Below, in pieces: positions 58,344-64,000 of a stretch of 64,000 nt of DNA. Within the stretch, counting starts at the first letter, position 1, and every line of letters starts with the position of its first letter. The position numbers and the translations under genes are program-made. Under the pieces are notes generated by a model. That model was not told where the DNA came from. It saw only the letters and a program-made list of their open reading frames with translations, and made no database searches. The stretch comes from Novipirellula herctigrandis (GTDB lineage Bacteria > Planctomycetota > Planctomycetia > Pirellulales > Pirellulaceae), in contig SJPJ01000001.1 of NCBI GenBank assembly GCA_007859835.1, forward strand, positions 6,361,632 to 6,425,631, read 5' to 3'.

Positions 58344-59150
58344 ATGCCCATCCCACTAAAGTGCCAATGCGGCAAAACGCTAAAAATTCCTGACAACTTG
58401 GCGGGCAAAGCGGTCAAGTGTCCCGGTTGTGCTTCGGTGCTGAAGGTTCCTGCAAGTAGGACAGCCGTCGCGTCGCAACCTGCTCAGCCGGCGGTTGCTG
58501 CACCCGCCCCGAATCCACCGGGCGCGATGGATGAGTTGTTCGAAGAAGAAGGGTTCACCCAAACGGTCGAAGCGGTCTGTCCGGCCTGCAGATCCAATAT
58601 GAAGGCCGGAGCCGTGTTGTGTACCAAATGTGGGTACAACATGGAAACGGGCGGGCGATTGGAGGCTCACAAAACCGTTGGCGTGGATATCGGCCATGGG
58701 ACGCTTGCGCTCGAAAAAGCGGCCGAAGACATGATACGCACGAAGGACACCCAAGACCGCATGCTTAGCAAAGCCGGTTTGCCATGGTGGATATTGGCTC
58801 TAATCTTGGTGCTGTTGGTTGGATCGACCTTAATCGCCGTGATCGCGATCAATGTCGCGAAACGGCAAGATGGCGCGGGCAATTTCAATCCTGTGGCGAC
58901 TTTCCTTGCATTAGCGGGCGGTGCCTGTTTGACGATTTCAAGCGGGGCTTCAATCATGCTAATCGTCAAAGGGTTTCAGAAGGATGTTGTTACGGGCCTG
59001 TTGGTTTGGTTAGCACCTTTCTATGTCTTCTACTTTGTTGCCAAGAATTTCAGCGACACGTGGCGTTTGCTTCTGGTTTCGCTAGTGATGGGAGGCATCG
59101 GCGGTGGGTTGCTGGTAGCTGCAATTTCATCAGGGCTCTCGTTTCAGTAG
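58344..59150 (+). CDS. Zinc-ribbon membrane protein of unknown function
   Basis: A 268-residue protein starting at ATG 58344 (MPIPLKCQCGKTLKIP). An N-terminal zinc ribbon (CQCGKTLKIP...VKCPGC) is the type common in planctomycete membrane proteins, followed by an Ala/Pro linker. A second ribbon follows (VCPACRSNMKAGAVLCTKCGYNMETGG, in parts). After a charged helix come four predicted membrane helices (WWILALILVLLVGSTLIAVIA; FLALAGGACLTISSGASIMLIV; LLVWLAPFYVFYFVA; LLLVSLVMGGIGGGLLVAA). Function is unknown; the ribbons may bind protein or nucleic acid near the membrane. It follows valS by 80 bp and could share its transcript. Confidence 0.82.
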   Translation: MPIPLKCQCGKTLKIPDNLAGKAVKCPGCASVLKVPASRTAVASQPAQPAVAAPAPNPPGAMDELFEEEGFTQTVEAVCPACRSNMKAGAVLCTKCGYNMETGGRLEAHKTVGVDIGHGTLALEKAAEDMIRTKDTQDRMLSKAGLPWWILALILVLLVGSTLIAVIAINVAKRQDGAGNFNPVATFLALAGGACLTISSGASIMLIVKGFQKDVVTGLLVWLAPFYVFYFVAKNFSDTWRLLLVSLVMGGIGGGLLVAAISSGLSFQ

Positions 59151-59194
59151 CCTCTGTCGTATCACAATCAACCGTCTCGTGAGCGATCAAATCG

Positions 59195-60451
59195 TTATTG
59201 ATAGGTTCGGTAGACAGGCTCTGGCATTTTCTCCGGCCTGCGAATGACCTCTGCTTCAATAATCCGGTCGGGTGGCAGAACGACCTCGTCCTTCTTTTTT
59301 TCTTTGTTTTGATCGACTCGCCGTATTTCAGAAAGCAAACCCATTCCCTCGATCACGCGGCCAAACACGGTTTGTTTCTCGCGAACCTCAGGAATCGGCG
59401 TGAAAAAGATCGCAAATTGGGTGCTGGCTGTATCAGGTAGAAAACTCCCGTCCTCGCGCGGCAGTTTTGCCATCACCAACGATCCGCGAAACGCATTCCG
59501 CGATCCTTCGCGTAGATGCTCGTCGACCAAGAACTTGCCTGAGTTGCCATCGCCTTGTCCCGATTCGTCTCCGGTCAATGCCAATAGGTCATCAAGCACT
59601 TGATGGAAATCGATTCCATCGTAGAAACCTTCCTCCACAAGCGAAATAAAGTTTGAAACGGTGGAAGGGGCATCTTCAAGAAACAACTCCACCACGACGT
59701 CTCCTTTGGTTGTTCGAAGGCGGACGCGAGGAAGGTTGTTTTTTGCGTCTTCGGCACGACGCTCTTTCTCTTGGGCCCATTGTTTTTCCAGCGTCTCAAT
59801 CTGGTACGAAAATCGCTTGTCTAGGTCATCGAACGCTTCGCGATTCATGTATTCATACACTTTCTTGGCGATTTCGAATTCCCCGGTGCAAATCGAAGCA
59901 CGAGAGACGGCTCGGTACAAGAACGTTTGGTTGAAATCTAAGTCCATCAACAACGCCCCCCCCTTCATTGTCAACTCGTCGTAATTGCTGTTCGTGTAGT
60001 TGTGTTCCACCATTGTCAACAAATACTGTGCAGCCTCTTGGTCAGGGATCAGAATCAGCATTTCATAGGCAGCCTGATAGAGTTCATCCAACAACTTCCG
60101 CGACGCGATGCTGGTTTCGTGAAAACGCTCAAATGCTTCAGGCGACCGATCAGCCTTGTTGGCGTAACGCGTGTAAAGCTCTCGCATGTTCAGGATTGAT
60201 TCTCGCGTTTTCTCGCGAATATCGTTGTATTTCGCCTTGATCCGTTCTTCCTCCGGAGTCAGTTCCATTTTCGATGGATCAAACGACGGGGGCTGAGCGT
60301 CGGCTTGCTCTTGAGGTGCGTCTGGGGTCACTTCCGGTGCAGGCTTCGTTTCTTGTGGCGAAGCAGAGTCCTGTGCCGTCGTCAGAGGCGGAATGGATGC
60401 ACAAATGCAGAGAAACAGGGCGAGCGGCAAACGCGCGGGGGGAGCGAACAT
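59195..60451 (-). CDS. Exported cyclophilin-like protein with diverged active site
   Basis: A 418-residue protein with a signal peptide (LALFLCICASIPPLTTA before QDS), a Pro/Gln/Glu-rich linker, a helical region (about 65-235) and a C-terminal cyclophilin domain. That domain has VRLRTTKGDVVVELF, APSTVSNFISLVEEGFYDGIDFHQVL, and TASTQFAIFFTPIPE followed by VFGRVIEGM. The family's catalytic FHR...QGGD segment is FHQVLDDLLALTGDES here, so the active-site Arg and Gln are missing. Prolyl isomerase activity is therefore doubtful. It might serve as a periplasmic chaperone or binding module. It is convergent with the zinc-ribbon membrane protein gene. Confidence 0.87.
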   Translation of the reverse strand: MFAPPARLPLALFLCICASIPPLTTAQDSASPQETKPAPEVTPDAPQEQADAQPPSFDPSKMELTPEEERIKAKYNDIREKTRESILNMRELYTRYANKADRSPEAFERFHETSIASRKLLDELYQAAYEMLILIPDQEAAQYLLTMVEHNYTNSNYDELTMKGGALLMDLDFNQTFLYRAVSRASICTGEFEIAKKVYEYMNREAFDDLDKRFSYQIETLEKQWAQEKERRAEDAKNNLPRVRLRTTKGDVVVELFLEDAPSTVSNFISLVEEGFYDGIDFHQVLDDLLALTGDESGQGDGNSGKFLVDEHLREGSRNAFRGSLVMAKLPREDGSFLPDTASTQFAIFFTPIPEVREKQTVFGRVIEGMGLLSEIRRVDQNKEKKKDEVVLPPDRIIEAEVIRRPEKMPEPVYRTYQ

Positions 60452-60866
60452 CGAGAAAACCGTTTGATTCAGATAGGCAGAGACGGACTTTGCTATTCCT
60501 TACAGCCTGACCGAGGGTCTGGTTCACGAACTTATCGAGGAATGCAGCTTATCGAATAATGCAGCTCAAAAACACGGAGAAAAAAACGAACCGAGCCCCC
60601 GATAGAACCCTTGACGAAGCCGTTTGTCAGGGTTTGTCAAACCCTCCGCTGGACCCAACAAGGCCTCTGCTGGGCTCAAACAGAAAGTATTTGGACAAAA
60701 CTTTTTGCCGACGTGCCAAAACAGGCAAAAACTTCGAAATAGAGGTGGAAGTGAACCTTTCGCAAAACTCGTTCGTCCGCTAATCTGTGCGGACGAAAGA
60801 GGAGTTGGCGTTCACCAGACGTTTCCTTTCTTCTTTGCACCGGAATCAAACTCCGGGCAACCCATC
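60452..60866. other. Intergenic region with a 17-bp tandem duplication
   Basis: 415 bp between the cyclophilin-like gene and tRNA-Pro. CTTATCGAGGAATGCAG and CTTATCGAATAATGCAG are adjacent at 60531-60547 and 60548-60564. Short open frames here have no protein-like features. The promoter of the tRNA should lie at its 3' end. Confidence 0.5.
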
Positions 60867-60941
<75 letters not shown>

Positions 60942-60948
60942 TAAATGA

Positions 60949-60986
60949 AAACCCCGTAAATAGAAATGTTTGCGGGGTTTTTTCGT
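60949..60986 (+). terminator. Rho-independent terminator of tRNA-Pro
   Basis: AAACCCCGTAAA pairs with TTTGCGGGGTTT across an 8-nt loop, with one T-G pair. A run of six T follows. It lies 8 bp after the tRNA. Confidence 0.88.
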
Positions 60987-61439
60987 GTTGTTAGCACGGT
61001 GTTTTGTGAATTCTTGGCGAGAGTCGTTCGCTGATCCCTTTGATGTCTTGGGGGGATTCTGCTCACTCTGGAAGGCTGTTTCTGAAATCCCCAATTACTC
61101 CACCATGCCCTTACTGAGTTCGCCCCCCTAACGATCACAAATGAGGCGGCCTGGAGATCGCTGGGAGGCTCAGCACTGTCTGCATTTCCCATATCGCATT
61201 GGAGTGTCCCCCAAAGTTGACGCACGGTGTTGAGAGTGGCGATTGGGTATGAGATGGATCAAGATGATGGTGGTTGGGAAGCGGGGCGGAAAAGGCCGAC
61301 GCCTCAACAACGGGCTCGCTTTCGACTGATCTGCTCCGACTCAAAATCGACTTGCCGATCTGAAATCGAAGAGTCCGCAGCTTGAAAAACGGAGAAGGCT
61401 CGAAGGCCACCGTCGCGGCATTACAATTGGCAAGTCGCC
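60987..61439. other. Intergenic region, nothing recognised
   Basis: 453 bp between the tRNA terminator and the methyltransferase stop. I see only short open frames lacking protein-like composition, and no repeat or RNA signature. Confidence 0.4.
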
Positions 61440-62219
61440 TCAGGGCTTCAGGAAAACAAGAAACTCTTGATATGGCAGCAGACCAGGTTTGTCTTGCTTT
61501 AGGACAAATCCAGCTTCCTTGCAGAGGCGGAGTATTTCCTGTTTGTGAACCTTGATCGCCTCCGGTGGCCCCTCTGGTAGCTCCCCTTTTCGGAAGTCGA
61601 TGAGGACGAGCTTTGCTCCACGCTGCATTTCCGAGTGAAGTGTCTTGAGCCACTCTTGTTTTTCGCGAACATGGAGCAACACATCGCAAACGAAGACACA
61701 ATCGGCATCGCTCGGCAACCCAGGATCATCCGATTTTCCAACCTGTGCTCGGATGTTTGGCCATTCTCCGGTCAGCACCTTTCTGTGGATGTGGCGAACC
61801 ATCTCGGGCTGATTGTCGATGGCGATCACCTTGCCTTGCGGCACAGCCTTCGATAATCGAAAAGTAAAGTAGCCTGAACCACATCCCAGATCCACGACCG
61901 TTTCGGTTCCCTTGAATTCCAACGCTTCAACAACGGCTTTCGGTTTCTGCCATTCTGCACGATCGGAACGCTCAAGGAACTTGATGTAATCCGCGACTTC
62001 TTCGAATGGTTTCAACTTCGTCTTGTCGATTCCTGCCTTGCTAAGCGGACATTCGATCGGAGGAAGTGCTTGCGTGCCATCGGCAGCCCGAACGCCGGAG
62101 CAGCTCACAAGAAACGTGAGCATCACAATGAGATTCGCTGCCGGCACCATGCCCCAGCACCAGACCGGCCGCAACAATGTCGTCAGCCTCCTTGAAATTC
62201 GCGTTATCTGATTTCGCAT
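61440..62219 (-). CDS. Exported class I SAM-dependent methyltransferase
   Basis: A 259-residue protein. The methyltransferase core begins at about residue 105 with motif I VVDLGCGSGYFTFRL, then IAIDNQPEMVRHIH (motif II), DADCVFVCDVLLHV (motif III) and GAKLVLIDFRKGE. The N-terminal ~45 residues look like a signal peptide (NLIVMLTFLVSCSGVRA before ADG), with Cys in SCSG as a possible lipidation site. An exported SAM-dependent enzyme is odd because SAM is cytoplasmic. Alternatives are a membrane-anchored enzyme facing the cytoplasm or a family with an unusual leader. The substrate is unknown. It is upstream of no clear partner; the sulfatase lies 148 bp away on the same strand. Confidence 0.85.
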   Translation of the reverse strand: MRNQITRISRRLTTLLRPVWCWGMVPAANLIVMLTFLVSCSGVRAADGTQALPPIECPLSKAGIDKTKLKPFEEVADYIKFLERSDRAEWQKPKAVVEALEFKGTETVVDLGCGSGYFTFRLSKAVPQGKVIAIDNQPEMVRHIHRKVLTGEWPNIRAQVGKSDDPGLPSDADCVFVCDVLLHVREKQEWLKTLHSEMQRGAKLVLIDFRKGELPEGPPEAIKVHKQEILRLCKEAGFVLKQDKPGLLPYQEFLVFLKP

Positions 62220-62367
62220 TTCTGGCTATTCCTGATCATGCTAATGCCTGAATCCCATCACTTTTGCGCTTCGGCGTCTAAGACTTTGCCGAAGTGAAAC
62301 GCCCCCGTGTCACGTTTCGATGCGAGCGGAGACCCGGCAAAGGATCGGCTCCTGTGTAGAGTCAATC

Positions 62368-63999
62368 CTAAGAAGGTGTTTTCGTCGGAGCGGTTTGCGA
62401 AATGGGTCGACTGTGCCCTTGCTTGATAAGCGTGTCAAGTTCCTCTTTCATTTGCCGGGCAATTTCGGGATGCTCATCAATTACGTTTTTCGTTTCCATG
62501 GGATCGGTTTGCAGATCAAACAGTTGGAACGGTTCGATGGCGGAGTTCTTCATGTGAAGCTCCACGTTGTACGTATTCTTTGCACCGTAGCGATGCAGTT
62601 TCCAGTTTCCAACGCGGAATCCGAAATTGCCTTTCACGCCATTGTCTTGCTGGATCAAATGAGGCCGGCCGACTGCACCGGGTTTTCCCAACAGAGCGTC
62701 ACTGACATCGAAGCTGTCTCGACAGGCTTCGTCGTTTGGAAGGGGAACTCCGACGAGCGAACTCAAGCTGGCGGCCAGATCGATTGTGCAAACGATTTGG
62801 TCCGAGACGGCTGGTTGAACCTTGCCGGGCCAACGAACGATCAGTGGCGTTCGAGTGCCTGCTTCGTAAACGTTGTACTTTCCGCCACGAAATGGCCCAG
62901 CAGGTTTGTGGTCACCAAGCTTCTCGACCGCTTCGTCTTTGTAGCCATCATCGAGCACAGGGCCATTATCGCTGCAAAAAACAATCAGTGTATTATCGGC
63001 AATTTGAAGTCGATCCAACGCGTCGGTCAATTCACCGACGCACCAATCGAGTTGGGCGATCGAATCACCACGCAGACCTAAAGATGTCGTTCCTTGAAAA
63101 CGTTCGTGCGGCATTCGTGGAACATGGAGGTCATGCGACGAGAAAAAGAGAAAGAACGGTTCATCACGGTTCTGTTCAATCCATTTAACCGAATCATTGA
63201 CCCACCGGTCGGCTAATTCTTCGTCGCGAAAACGAGCGGCATGGCCTCCGGTGTAGTAACCGATGCGCCCGATCCCATTATGGATGGAGTGATTGTGTCC
63301 GTGCGACCAATCGAGTCTCAGCGTACTGCGATGCGATACCCCCGTAGGATGATCTTCAGTGGGTTTCTTGTTTCCAACCCAAAGCGGGTCGGAGCTGTCG
63401 AGGTTTTCGACCCGGTGATCGTTGACATAAACTTGAGGAACTCGGTCGTTTGTCGTTGGCAATAGAAGGCAATGATCAAACCCAATTTCCAGCGGCCCGG
63501 GCTTCAAGTCACCGTTCCAATTTGGCTGCCCCTCGCCCAAGCCAAGATGCCATTTTCCGATCACCGCTGTGTTGTAGCCTGCCGATTGCAGCAGCGAAGG
63601 CAATGTGACGGTTCCGGCGGGGATGAGCGTTGGACTGTTCGGTGGTGCAATGCCAGTTCCCTGTTTGCGAAACGCATAAGTTCCAGTCAATAAGGAGTAG
63701 CGAGTCGGTGTGCATGTGGAGGCGGAGCAATAGCCACTGGTAAAACGAATCCCCTCGTTCGCTAAGCGATCGATATTGGGAGTCGTGATTGCCTTTGCGC
63801 CGTAACACGAAACGTCACCGTATCCCAAATCGTCAGCCATGATGACAATGATGTTAGGACGATCGTTGGAGCCGGCCTGTAGCGTTGATGCAGGAAGCAG
63901 ACTTAGCAGCATAAGCAACGCAATGATGGACACACCAAGTGTTGTCATGCCCAGTGGCGAAGCGTATTGCAATCGCCGCGGACACCGGTTCCGATTCAT
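62368..63999 (-). CDS. Exported sulfatase (formylglycine-dependent)
   Basis: A 543-residue arylsulfatase-family protein. A signal peptide (IIALLMLLSLLPASTLQA) precedes RPNIIVIMADDLGYGD, whose Asp56/Asp57 bind calcium. The formylglycine site is Cys96 in CTPTRYSLLTG. VIGKWHLGLG contains the active-site Lys and His, and FCSDNGPVLDDG holds the later Asp-Asn pair. All key residues are present, so it should be active after Cys maturation. Planctomycetes carry many such genes for sulfated polysaccharides. The start ATG 63999 is one base from the window edge, so a longer N-terminus cannot be fully excluded. Confidence 0.94.
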   Translation of the reverse strand: MNRNRCPRRLQYASPLGMTTLGVSIIALLMLLSLLPASTLQAGSNDRPNIIVIMADDLGYGDVSCYGAKAITTPNIDRLANEGIRFTSGYCSASTCTPTRYSLLTGTYAFRKQGTGIAPPNSPTLIPAGTVTLPSLLQSAGYNTAVIGKWHLGLGEGQPNWNGDLKPGPLEIGFDHCLLLPTTNDRVPQVYVNDHRVENLDSSDPLWVGNKKPTEDHPTGVSHRSTLRLDWSHGHNHSIHNGIGRIGYYTGGHAARFRDEELADRWVNDSVKWIEQNRDEPFFLFFSSHDLHVPRMPHERFQGTTSLGLRGDSIAQLDWCVGELTDALDRLQIADNTLIVFCSDNGPVLDDGYKDEAVEKLGDHKPAGPFRGGKYNVYEAGTRTPLIVRWPGKVQPAVSDQIVCTIDLAASLSSLVGVPLPNDEACRDSFDVSDALLGKPGAVGRPHLIQQDNGVKGNFGFRVGNWKLHRYGAKNTYNVELHMKNSAIEPFQLFDLQTDPMETKNVIDEHPEIARQMKEELDTLIKQGHSRPISQTAPTKTPS

Positions 64000-64000
64000 T

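Noticed and set aside
61135-61701. 188-codon minus-strand frame overlapping the methyltransferase
   Set aside because: It is a shadow frame of a clear methyltransferase gene, with low-complexity Arg/Ser-rich translation.

Overview
The window looks like chromosomal DNA of a planctomycete of the Pirellulaceae (Rhodopirellula-like). The reasons are the mix of exported Gfo/Idh/MocA oxidoreductases with twin-arginine-like leaders, a formylglycine-type sulfatase, a ThuA-like protein, a DUF1207 protein, very large secreted or membrane proteins of unknown function, a short Ser/Thr kinase, frequent GTG/TTG starts with weak Shine-Dalgarno sites, and lpxK-type outer-membrane biogenesis. This placement is from gene content only; no search was run.

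Layout. 1-2875: sugar-acid/sugar catabolism genes (start of an enolase-superfamily gene, an exported oxidoreductase) with a divergent AraC regulator. 3012-7913: pyrB, a dihydroorotase homologue that has lost its metal and catalytic residues, then an FAH-family hydrolase/dehydratase and a ketoglutarate-semialdehyde-type dehydrogenase. 8126-12151: a 1341-residue multi-unit membrane protein. 12354-14989: purC and a GH10-like barrel protein. 15148-19284: minus-strand rpmF-fabD-fabG-acpP-fabF fatty-acid cluster. 19583-27778: small exported proteins, then a coupled set (duplicated membrane protein, Ski2-like helicase, lpxK) and a second Gfo/Idh/MocA oxidoreductase. 28029-39374: a minimal Ser/Thr kinase facing a 3448-residue giant protein. 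39827-44726: a DUF1207 protein, a soluble PAS/chemoreceptor-like protein, and an FAD oxidoreductase gene broken by two in-frame stops. 44881-48461: a self-contained GntR(YtrA-type)-ABC transporter operon with a visible operator. 48502-54781: LRR membrane protein, lipoprotein and ThuA-like protein in one tight operon. 55171-64000: valS, a zinc-ribbon membrane protein, a diverged cyclophilin, tRNA-Pro, an exported methyltransferase and a sulfatase.

The most unusual content is the pair of very large proteins. The 3448-residue protein divides into three units of about 1100-1150 residues. Each unit begins with a signal-peptide-like segment ending in Ala-Gln, continues with a long beta-rich extracytoplasmic region, and closes with a bundle of membrane helices. 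The 1341-residue protein has the same plan with two units. They may be fused or proteolytically processed polyprotein-like envelope proteins. Two other themes recur: pseudoenzymes (dihydroorotase, GH10-like protein and cyclophilin homologues missing catalytic residues), and short tandem duplications with a period of 16-19 bp at many gene ends.
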